A stretch of DNA of 64,000 nucleotides, from positions 310,001 to 374,000 of the forward strand of contig JASJZH010000002.1 in assembly GCA_037178975.1 (NCBI GenBank), in the 5' to 3' direction. Below are positions 56,101-64,000 of this stretch, one piece after another. A program made the translations under genes and the position numbers. The stretch comes from Oscheius tipulae. Lineage: Eukaryota; Nematoda; Chromadorea; Rhabditida; Rhabditidae. The first letter of the stretch is position 1. Each line of letters starts with the position of its first letter. The notes beneath the pieces were generated by a model, which saw only the letters and a program-made list of their open reading frames with translations, had not been told where the DNA came from and ran no database searches.

Positions 56101-57863
56101 CAATTTCTGACAGCTATGGCACTTGAGAGATCCGGCAATTGGCGAGAACTCTCCAGAAGTTATGGGGGGACATCTGAATTCAAAATTAGGACAGTAAATA
56201 TCTTTGTCTCTGTCTCTCTATTGCCCGATTTTCAGTCTCGGAAATGGAATGTATAGCTGTTTGGACGGCCATGGGACAGCTCTATTTCGCCGCGAGGCTT
56301 GGCAACAAACGTGGAGAGAGCTACAGATGTTTTGTTAGTTCCATTAAAAAAGGTCATTCAAAAAAAATTACAGATCCTTCAACAAGCCGGCTCCTCTGGT
56401 CTCCTAGGGATGTCAGCCGATTCAGGCTGTCAGGAACTGACCCATATTGGGGCAGCAGCCATAACCATTCATTACAGACAAGGTACGCTGGGATTTTTCA
56501 ACGTAGACCTGATTTTCAGCTGCTGAGGTCCAGCCAGAATGTGACTTTCCATCCTATATGTGGAAGCATGAGGGGAAGAAGCACCGGTATGAATGGACGA
56601 GTATTGTCGACTCGATGGCTCACAAAATTCATAGAGGTGGGCCTGATAGAGAGAGACAGAAGAACAGAGAGACAGAAAAACAGTGAGACAGGGTGACAGA
56701 GAGACAGTGGGAGACAGGGAGATAGAAAGACAGAAAGACAGAGAGACAAAGAGGCAAAATACAGAGAGACAGAGGGAGGCAGGGAGATAGAGCGACAGAG
56801 AAACACAGAGACAGAAAACCTGACCAGAAATGGTTTCTTCAGGTTCCTGGACATCCTTCTACCGTAACCGGAACGATACGGTTTGGACCTGTACCGAGAG
56901 GAAGGAAAAAGGCCACCTCCACTATATGAGAGCCTTTGTGAGGAAAGGCTGCACAGTCGGGTACCAATGCATCAAGGTTGGCTGATTCTACTTTTCACGA
57001 TTCCTTCTTTAAATTTAGATCCTTCGCCGTAAAAAGCACTTAGTGCAACTCTCCTACGGTCCAATCAGCTCGAACGAGTTCGAGGACTGCATGGAAATGA
57101 TGGTCGAGCACAGTGATACGATTATTCTGGATGGACATAAGGTGAAACAAGGAAAAAACAACAAAATGGTGTTCCAGGATCAATGTTCTCTTCGAGGACG
57201 TCACTACTTTTCTCATTGTCCCTCACCGAGTCTGGCTATTGGTTGTAATGGGGAGAAACTGAAGTTGTTGAGGGAATGTCACACGGATAACTATGGTAAG
57301 TTTTCCAGTTCCTGTGGCCACTACCGTAACCCAGTCGCCTTCGTGACAGGACTCACGCTGAAGCCAAACTGATACGTCTCTTTAACCAAAACTTAGCTCT
57401 CAATGTTTGTGTGCTAAACTGAAGCCAATGGGTCCCGGCACGAAATCAAATGGGTTACAGTAGTGACAGTAGAATATACCGCGAATTTAGAAAGCTACGC
57501 CTGTGCTGCACATTTTACCGAACTCGGGACAAAGTTCCTGATTATGAGACAAGAGGAGACTGGGAAGCATTTGTGTATGGTAAGTCATTGTGTTCTTTCA
57601 AAAATATCATGTTTTTAGGCTCAGTCTACCCGATCCACTCTCATTCAAATCTTCGACCATGTCTCCTGTGACCACTTCACAATACAGGACGCCTACCCCT
57701 CCCTGGCCGTAAATGTCACAAGTTCAGGTATACTTTTCCATATATTTCGAATTATTAATGTTTAGAACCGTGTGGAACTTCTCTGCTTGCGGGATTTTTG
57801 TACAGCTCTTCCTCATCTTCTGCAGAATTCTTAATTGTTGGTGTACTAATGAGCTTTTTGTAG
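53109..57863 (+). CDS. Cysteine-rich secreted/membrane protein of an ecdysozoan multi-domain family, 14 exons
   Basis: The signal-peptide exon (MIFTTFLLIFWFHLGNS, 53109-53160) is followed by 54406-54547, 54594-54664, 55084-55170, 55604-55703, 55758-55828, 56236-56333, 56374-56482, 56520-56636, 56843-56976, 57019-57295, 57425-57579, 57619-57727 and 57766-57863; 1620 nt, 539 aa. The first domain is CLLPWPGEWLQ, then CRQHRGEEYLL, then CFRCLIAFPVHYNALQYKI. This C-LP-W/W-Q/RC/N-LQY layout resembles the N-terminal domain of large arthropod and nematode proteins annotated with DUF7042-7045 (PTHR22255). Repeated Cys-containing modules follow. The C-terminus is Ser-rich with a short hydrophobic end (SAEFLIVGVLMSFL), suggesting a GPI or membrane anchor. 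Function unknown. The exon at 57425 has a weak acceptor (CTGAAG), so the model is less certain there. Confidence 0.72.
54022..54108 (+). repeat. tRNA-like unit in a long intron
   Basis: ATGGCCTAGTTAGCAT (A-box-like) and AGTTCGGATCC (B-box-like) are followed by an AAAAAAGTTTTC tail. No acceptor-stem pairing. Confidence 0.45.
55440..55590. repeat. GAGACA-type repeat in intron
   Basis: Lies in the intron before exon 55604-55703 of the Cys-rich gene. Confidence 0.8.
56645..56815. repeat. GAGACA-type repeat filling an intron
   Basis: Makes up most of intron 56637-56842. Confidence 0.85.
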
Positions 57864-58014
57864 AAAAATCTATGATTTTATGTTTCACGGGTACCTGTTG
57901 TATCAATTTTTACCATGTGCTTCTCCTCATCCTCTCAGTCCGTGTGATCCAAAACCCTGATCTAGTCGCTTCGATACGGTTGTTGAATTTATTAAAAAAA
58001 TATTCACGTACTTC

Positions 58015-58145
58015 TGTCTTTCTTTCTCTCCGTCTTTCTGACTCTCTGTCTCTTTATCTCTCTGCCTTTGTGCCTCTGTGTCTCCGTGTCTCTCTATTTC
58101 TGTATCTCTCTGTCTCTCTCTGTCTCTCAGTCTTTCAGTCTCTCT
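58015..58145. repeat. TCTCTGTC-type simple repeat between genes
   Basis: Lies between the Cys-rich gene and the chemoreceptor gene, in the opposite orientation to most other copies. Confidence 0.8.
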
Positions 58146-58368
58146 TCTCTCCATGGTCTCAGTCAATCTAGTCATGAGACGCTTGGGACTTTCCCTCCAA
58201 CCCCCACACAGTTTATTCTTTTTGCAAAATGTTCATCACTCGTGTAAAATAATTAAAATCCCTGTCCCCTTTCAACATTTCAGACTTGAAGTAAGGTGAT
58301 AATATTTTTCAGCTGCTCGTCTCTCCAATCAGCTTTTCGTGTTTGATCGGACTTTTTGTTCTGATTTT

Positions 58369-59799
58369 ATGTCAATGACTACAAACTTTGACTGTGCCAC
58401 GAGGAATCCCGAGCTGACCCTCATATTTCTACGATGTCAGTATGTTATTGTAGCCTTAACAGCACCGACAGGAATTTTTGGGCTAGTTTGTATTGTCAAG
58501 GCTTCACCGGAAGAGATGAGGAACTTTCGGGCGATTTTAATTGTTTATCAAACGAGGTTTGTCTTTCCGAAAATCTTAGAAATACAGTTGCAGTCTGATC
58601 CTTGTCGATCTCATTCTCTCCCTGCTGGTCATTCCCGACTTCCTTTTTCCAATACTGGGGGGCTATCCTCTAGGAATTCTGGCATTGGTAGGAGTACCCA
58701 CATTCCCGCAGCTATTGGTGGCGTGTTCGACTTTCTCTGGTGAGGCCATCTGTTAAAAATGTTCAGTTTTTCAGTCATGTTTGGTTCCTTAGCTCATATT
58801 TTCTTACATCGCCATCAGACAGTCGTCCCACCGTATTCTCGCCTTCGTCTTCCACCAGTCATCCGAATTCTTAATACGAGCCTATTGTATCTGTTTCCCC
58901 AGGCAGGATTACTGTTTTCTTCCCAATTCGTGCCATCAGATTTAGCTGAAGTTAAGCAGCAAATTGCACAGGTAATCATATCTTAAAGTCGCTCATCTTT
59001 GCTCATGTACCTCGGGGAAATTCATCGCGCATGGCTCAGTCGGTAAGCGCTTCGATACCAAAAAGGTGCCGGATTCGATTCCCTGGTCGGTAAAACTTGC
59101 TCGTCTACTCATGAATCACAGAGGAACACCTTAAGAAGGGTTTTGTAAGATTCCCTGAGCTAGAAGCATTTTCCGGCAGGCCGAATGTCGAATTCTGCGC
59201 ATTGGATTCAAACGAGGGGGCCAGGTTACGCACGAATTCAGGAAAGTTCCTGCGTTGCGGCTGAACTTTTCCACCAAAGTACCATTGTCTTGGAGCGGGA
59301 GACCTCGATTCTTATAGCCAAGTTGGTGGCGTTCATGCTCATTTCTAGTGTCTCACTACTGGCCTTTTTGGTGAGTATGATTTCCAGGATTTAAGCTGGT
59401 TCCAGGTCTGTGACACATTTCATTGTCTCCGTCACGCCAGTGCTCATCTCTCTCCACGAACACGTCACGTAATCAAAAATTCCATTGAGATTCTGATGAT
59501 ACAGTGTCTGGTTCCGCAAATTTTTGCCTTTGTTCCAATTGGAATCTACATGATCATCACGTTGGCTGATATCAATAGTCAAGGTTTGGTCAGACCACCA
59601 TTACCCTTAAGAAACATACGCTTAAGTACTGGTTCAATCCACTACACTGCTACTATCGCTGCATTCCTTTGTCTCAACCCTGTCTCTTACCCTTCTCAGC
59701 AGTCACTACAGAAGTTTTATCTGGAACTCTCTGATTAGAAGAAGAAAAAAAGCTACAGCCGTTTTCGTCGTGTCAAGAACACCGAATTACAAAACATAA
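58369..59799 (+). CDS. Srh-like nematode chemoreceptor (7TM), possibly defective
   Basis: A chemosensory GPCR of the nematode Srh/Str group. Clear pieces: exon 58369-58556 (start through TM1, PTGIFGLVCIVKASPEEMRN); 58588-58739 (TM2-3, LILSLLVIPDFLFPILGGYP); 58775-58971 (TM4 region, VIRILNTSLLYLFPQ); 59280-59370 (TM5); 59406-59583 (TM6, QCLVPQIFAFVPIGIYMIIT); and 59627-59799 (TM7, HSFVSTLSLTLLSSHYRSFI, and a basic tail). The short exon before TM5 (about 59181-59245, PNVEFCALDSNEGARL) joins the next exon in phase. It does not join exon 58971 in phase with the splice sites I can see, so there is either a missed microexon or a frame shift. The intervening intron holds a tRNA-like unit. It ends 5 bases from the stop of the convergent gene. 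Confidence 0.75.
59026..59098 (+). repeat. tRNA-like unit in chemoreceptor intron
   Basis: ATGGCTCAGTCGG (A box) and GGATTCGATTCCC (B box), then GGTAAAACTTG. No acceptor-stem pairing. Confidence 0.5.
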
Positions 59800-59804
59800 A
59801 AGGT

Positions 59805-60029
59805 TTATTGAACAATAGCCGGCCCCTTTCCACAAGCAGTCTTGTTGCTTTCGAAGGTGATGCTGTACCGCTTGGCCGAGCAGTCTCTCTTCGGCTCCGT
59901 AGTTCCCTCCGGCTTGACTAGCATCACTGGTCTGATCGGAGCCTGTCCGGGATCCGACTTTGTACGGGGGAGTTTCCGAACAGCTTTGGCCGCCTTCTGT
60001 TGGAGACTCTCCAGAATTTTGTGGGGCAT
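59805..60029 (-). CDS. Small basic protein of 74 aa, function unknown
   Basis: The only ATG in a longer open frame is at 60029 and is immediately preceded by TTTTCAG, so the message is probably trans-spliced there. The product begins MPHKILESLQQKAAKAVRKL and ends KTACGKGPAIVQ. It is rich in Lys, Arg and Pro, with two cysteines and no signal peptide or membrane segment. The stop codon TAA lies inside an AATAAA (59809-59804), so the coding end and the polyadenylation signal overlap. It converges on the chemoreceptor gene, with only 5 bases between stop codons. No family recognised; conservation would be needed to prove it codes. Confidence 0.55.
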   Translation of the reverse strand: MPHKILESLQQKAAKAVRKLPRTKSDPGQAPIRPVMLVKPEGTTEPKRDCSAKRYSITFESNKTACGKGPAIVQ

Positions 60030-60237
60030 CTGAAAAGTATACAGCGTATGTTGTCCGTGACGCAGGAGGCTGAAAGCCGGCCCAGCTGTGGCGCATGTCT
60101 GGAGCGACCCTAGAGCGGTAGAATCCTTGGCTCGCGGAGAATCGGCGCGGGAAAAGGAAAGCAAGAAAAATGATGATTATGGCCCGACTATTAAGATAAA
60201 AACACTTCTGTTTCCTGGAGTTTTATAAATAGGCAAA

Positions 60238-60325
60238 CATGTTTTACAAATCCGGGGATTGAGCTCGACCCCATTTTGTTTCGTTATTGAAGCGCTAATC
60301 TTAATCGACTGAGCCATGTAGGCAA
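60238..60325 (-). repeat. tRNA-like unit
   Basis: On the minus strand ATGGCTCAGTCGATTAAG (A-box-like) and GGTCGAGCTCAATCCCC (B-box-like), then TTGTAAAAC. It resembles the unit at 59026-59098 in its A-box half. Confidence 0.5.
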
Positions 60326-61605
60326 AGACCGCGCTAAATCTTCCTGAGGTACATGAATGCTTTTAGTGCACTTAACCACAAGAACAGTGTACCAGCGGTA
60401 TATGCTCGCTTTAAGCGATTCAAAAATATGTTCTCATGGCGACTAACAATATTAGTTTGTTAGACACAACAAGTACTGATAAATTGACTTTTTTCGAAGC
60501 TCCACAAAAAATAATCGATAATCTAGAGGAAAGAAGTAAAGTTGTGTATGTCGGTGGCAGTCTTGTGAGGGGGAAAACAAGCCTCTAATTGTCTGAAATG
60601 TAGGGGTTGGAGCTCGAGAAGGGGAGATATAAAGACAGGTGAAACAGAAGTCACCTGCAGCCACACGCGCTTGAATATATGCAATCAACAGGGAATTACG
60701 GGAAAATGGGGAAGAGCAGTGGAGGAAAAAGTTGGTAGCTTTAAGAACATCTAATTTAGTTGGCAGTTTGCCATCACAAAAGGTAGGGTTCAGTCTCTCT
60801 GCTTATTCGTCTCTCTGCCTCTTTGTCTTGGTCCAGGGAATGGATGGCCAGTGGTCCAGACATCATGACAAAGAATTGATGCCTGTGGAGCCTGTTCATG
60901 GCATGGGCATAGGATCCACAGCCGTGATGTGCCCCAAAATTTGCAGTAAACTATGGGCTCGGTCCAGGGTTAGGACTGGTGGCTCCGCAGGTTTCACACT
61001 CATTAGTTATCAGTAAGCTTTCGAAAAGTTGTGGACTTGCCCTATGAACGGTGACTGTCCACACTTCTATGGGTGATTGACCACAGTTCTAGTGACTGAC
61101 CATATTTCAGACGGACTTTTCCATCTTCCAGGCGAATGAGAAAAATGGGTGATAAATGAGACAGCCCAGCTGTGTCATAAGTAAAGGGTCAAGAAGAGAC
61201 ATTGTATTGTGTACTGAAAGGTTTTTCAAGAAGTGAAGTGTGCTCGTTAAATTTCTTGTAATTCGACAGTGGCTCTTTGATATACACAGTTGTTTCAAAC
61301 TCCAGACCCCGTCTGTTTCTTTCCCAGCATCATCGAGAGAGCAATTTGCGACCGGCAGACGGAAGGCATTATCTGAGAACATGACCACAAAATAGGGCTC
61401 CTATTCAGACCTGAAATATACGCCTCCGTCTTAGGTAGCAAGCATAATTGCTCCTGCAGGCTCACGCATTTAGGACATTTTATAACTTTTCTATTGCTAC
61501 AGCTTACTCCAACTTGTTTAGGGCAAGCAATGAAAGGATCCCTGAACATGGTGAAGGAGGAGTTGGCGGATGAGAATGTAGGCACTTCTTTCAATTTTTT
61601 TCTAG
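60326..61605. other. Upstream region of tyrosine hydroxylase
   Basis: No exon can be assigned with confidence. The missing first exon of the downstream gene should be here or earlier, ending two bases into a codon. Confidence 0.4.
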
Positions 61606-63888
61606 GAGAAACTCTCAGACAACTTCTGCCAATCCTCGACATCCTCGTCGCTTTAGTCTTGTTCACCAGGCAAGCTGCGAGACGCAGCACCATGCTGGTT
61701 TGAAGAGACAGAACACTATTCAACATCGTCAAGAACTTCAGGAGGGCATTTTAAGAGGAAAACAGGTAGAGACAGAGCGACAGGGAAACAGAGCACCAGA
61801 CATAAGAAGTTTATAGATTCTTAAGCAACTAAACGACGAAGGCGTTGAGCTGATCTGGGCTGCTGAAGACTCAGTCATTGGGTTCTCGACTGTACTCACT
61901 AGCAATGGTACCATTCTCGTTTCTGTAAAGTATCTCTTTTCCAGCAAGTCTTCCTGACTTCATTGGAGCCGTGGTCAAATGCTTCCAAGACTCAAAAATT
62001 GAGATTCAGCATCTAGAGACGAGAAAGCCAGTTGATGGAAAGGGTTAGGATCAAACTCAAATCTATACTAACATTTAGGATGGGACCTTCTGGCTGACTG
62101 TTCTGCCACCAAGAGTCAACTGGTCTCCGCTGCCAGTTCCTTAACTCAACAGCACATGGATCTGACTCGCTTTGCTCTTTACAAGAAAGATTCAGAGGCT
62201 GAAAGTTAGCGATCCAGACTACCAAAGTTGACAGACTTTTAGCCCCCTGGTTCCCGAAGCATATCTCAGAACTGGACAAGTGTTCGACTTGCTTAACAAA
62301 GTACGAACCAACGACGGATCCGAGGCATCCGGTATACTGTCATTGTCACTATCACTGTTACTGTCACTATCACTATCACTGTCACTGTCACTCTCACTCT
62401 CACTTCCACTCTGACACTACCAGTTTAGGGTCACGGAGATGCCGTCTACATTTCCCGAAGAGAGTTTCTCAATGACCAGGCAAAGGAGTACAGACAGTGA
62501 GTCAATCCTGCACCCAGAAACTAGTTATCTTTCAGTGGTGATCCTATTCCACTAGTCGACTATACTCCCGAAGAACATGCCACCTGGACAGTTGTCTATG
62601 AAAAACTCAAGGGTTTGCACTTGACCCATGCCTGTGATACCTACAGGTTCACCCGTATAATCACGTCGAACCACTGTTTTCTTTAGGAAAAACTTTAAAA
62701 TGCTCGAAGCTGAAGGTGTCCTAACCCCGGAAAAGATTCCACAGCTCAATGCCATCAATATTTATCTGAGTCGTGAGTTGAGGTTTACTGGGAGAACTCG
62801 AGCTTCAAGGAAAAACCGGCTTCATTCTCCGTCCCTGCAGTGGTCTTCTGTCCGCTAGAGACTTCTTGGCCAGTCTGGCTTTTAGAGTCTTTCAAGTAGG
62901 TCTCTCTGTCTCTGAAAATAAAGGCCTTTAGACGACTACCTATCTCCGTCACAGTGGTCATCCTCATCATTCTCCAGAGCCTGACCTCATTCATGAACTG
63001 CTTGGTCATGTTCCGATGTTTGCTGATCCGCAACTGGCCCAGATGAGTCAGGTAAGAGACAGAGATACAGAGAGGCAGAGTGGCAGCGAGACAGAGCGAC
63101 AGAGAGACGGAGAGACAGAGAGATACAACTATTCCAGGATATCGGCCTTATGAGTCTCGGAGCCTCGGACGAGCAGATCGAAAAGCTAGCCACCGTCTAC
63201 TGGTTCATAGTTGAGTTCGGACTGTGTCGGGAAGGTGGTCGTCTCAAAGCCATCGGTGCCGGTCTTCTCTCAGCCTACGGAGAACTGATTCATGCTTGTT
63301 CCGATACTCCAGATCACAAGGACTTTGAACCGACAGTGACAGCTGTCCAGAAATATGAGGACGACGACTATCAGCCTCTGTACTTTGTCGCCAATAGCAT
63401 TCAGGATGCTCTTGTAAAACTGAGGTTTGTAGGCACTAGCTGACTCTCTGCTCTCTGTCTCTTCTTTGTCTCTCTGCCCCTCTGTCTCTGTTTCTCAGTC
63501 GGTCTGTATCTCCGAGTTTCTCTGAGTCTATGTTCTTCTGTCTCTCTGTCTCATTATTTTTTCAGGCAGTACGCAACTTCGATGAATCGTCCCTTCTCGG
63601 TGCTTTTTGATCCAATCACTCGCAGTGTTGAGGTCAGTTTCAGAGTTCGTGAGAGCGATATGCTGGGAACTGGGACATAAAGTCTGTTCTTCCTGGGAAA
63701 CAAACAGCAAACAAGCTAATTGCGCACGCTGCAGAAAGCTTATGAAGAATTCTGTGATTTCTGGTAAATTGGATGTTCAGATTGTCCGCAGTACTTCGGA
63801 TCTGGAGTCTCCCTTGAGCCGTTTCCAATCCGAGTTCGGAGCCATTACTTCGGCTGTGGAGAAGTGCAAACTGGAAAAGAAGGATTGA
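61606..63888 (+). CDS. cat-2: Tyrosine 3-hydroxylase (aromatic amino acid hydroxylase), first exon not found
   Basis: Makes L-DOPA from tyrosine, the rate-limiting step of dopamine synthesis, using tetrahydrobiopterin and iron. The regulatory N-terminus has [12 protein letters not shown], like the PKA-regulated RRxS site of TH. An ACT-like domain follows ([11 protein letters not shown], then [11 protein letters not shown]). The catalytic domain starts [13 protein letters not shown] and carries [22 protein letters not shown] (two iron His) and WFIVEFGLC (iron Glu), with a C-terminal coiled tetramerisation segment. FQ-T-T-YLRH and KYEP favour TH over PAH or TPH. Exons: 61606-61765, 61817-61907, 61945-62043, 62079-62204, 62243-62331, 62429-62496, 62536-62646, 62687-62772, 62810-62895, 62932-63051, 63138-63424, 63566-63632, 63781-63888; at least 498 aa. 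All phases agree. Confidence 0.92.
62337..62415. repeat. TCACTG-type microsatellite in TH intron
   Basis: Tandem (TCACTG/TCACTA)n fills the intron between 62331 and 62429. Confidence 0.85.
63055..63126. repeat. GAGACA-type repeat filling TH intron
   Basis: It constitutes almost the whole of intron 63052-63137, between two of the most conserved exons. Confidence 0.85.
63445..63555. repeat. TCTCTGTC-type repeat in TH intron
   Basis: It fills intron 63425-63565 in the opposite orientation to the copy at 63055-63126. Confidence 0.8.
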
Positions 63889-63943
63889 ATTATCCACTTA
63901 AGTTTTCTTTACGATGCCCATGTAGACTTTAATTCTTGCTTTA

Positions 63944-63949
63944 AATAAA
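63944..63949 (+). terminator. Polyadenylation signal of tyrosine hydroxylase
   Basis: AATAAA, 56 bases after the stop codon. Confidence 0.6.
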
Positions 63950-64000
63950 AACGCCATAGACAATGTTCATTGAACATGGAAAGCCTAAGAAGTTCACCAC

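Noticed and set aside
57296..57308. A 13-nt intron (GTAAG to CCAG) in the Cys-rich gene
   Set aside because: Far too short to be spliced; a longer intron to 57424 gives a family-like continuation.
61908..61947. A 19-nt intron in tyrosine hydroxylase (GTATCT to CAAG)
   Set aside because: A 37-nt intron from 61908 to 61944 with a normal TTTTCCAG acceptor gives the same frame and a better ACT-domain match.

Overview
This window is nuclear DNA from a small-genome animal, almost certainly a nematode. The evidence is cumulative. Most introns are about 36-46 nt and end in TTTTCAG. Several start codons sit directly behind an apparent trans-splice acceptor, as expected for spliced-leader addition. 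The synaptobrevin is of the nematode type, and there is a nematode-type (Srh-like) chemoreceptor. The species is not identifiable by reading. Gene models below were built by hand from exon phase and splice sites; most have summed lengths divisible by three and match the expected family length.

Layout. 1-1.45 kb: a Tc3-like DNA transposon cut by the window start. 2.3-7 kb: NMNAT (-), a small secreted Gln/Asn/Gly protein (-), a broken secreted-protein gene (+) and synaptobrevin (-). 8.9-11.3 kb: a complete 14-exon acid sphingomyelinase (-). 11.8-18.8 kb: a latrophilin-type adhesion GPCR (-) with two alternative exons for the end of its lectin domain; about 8.8 kb of gene-free sequence follows, presumably its 5' intron and promoter. 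27.6-35.7 kb: a compact cluster with an unrecognised nuclear protein (+), a ONECUT homeobox gene (-), an F-box protein (+) and mitochondrial ribosomal protein S35 (-). 36.6-42.9 kb: RNA helicase A (DHX9/RHA-1, +). 43.7-44.2 kb: a decayed casein-kinase-1-like pseudogene. 44.4-46.6 kb: an orphan rhodopsin-family GPCR (-). 46.6-51.5 kb: gene-free. 51.5-60 kb: an OST-alpha-like transporter (+), a cysteine-rich secreted or membrane protein (+), the Srh-like chemoreceptor (+) and a 74-aa basic protein (-). 61.6-63.9 kb: tyrosine hydroxylase (+).

The genes do not form one pathway. Several are neuronal (synaptobrevin, latrophilin, tyrosine hydroxylase, two GPCRs, ONECUT); others are housekeeping (NMNAT, mS35, helicase A). 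No operon can be asserted, because neighbours mostly alternate strand.

Three repeat families overlie the genes. The first is a roughly 40-bp element with a GACAGCGCTGTC palindrome core, in 13 clear copies confined to 36.8-45.0 kb and all outside coding sequence. The second is a GAGACA-type simple repeat that fills many introns. The third is a set of tRNA-like, SINE-like units. The palindromic element and the mutually exclusive latrophilin exons are the two observations most worth following up.
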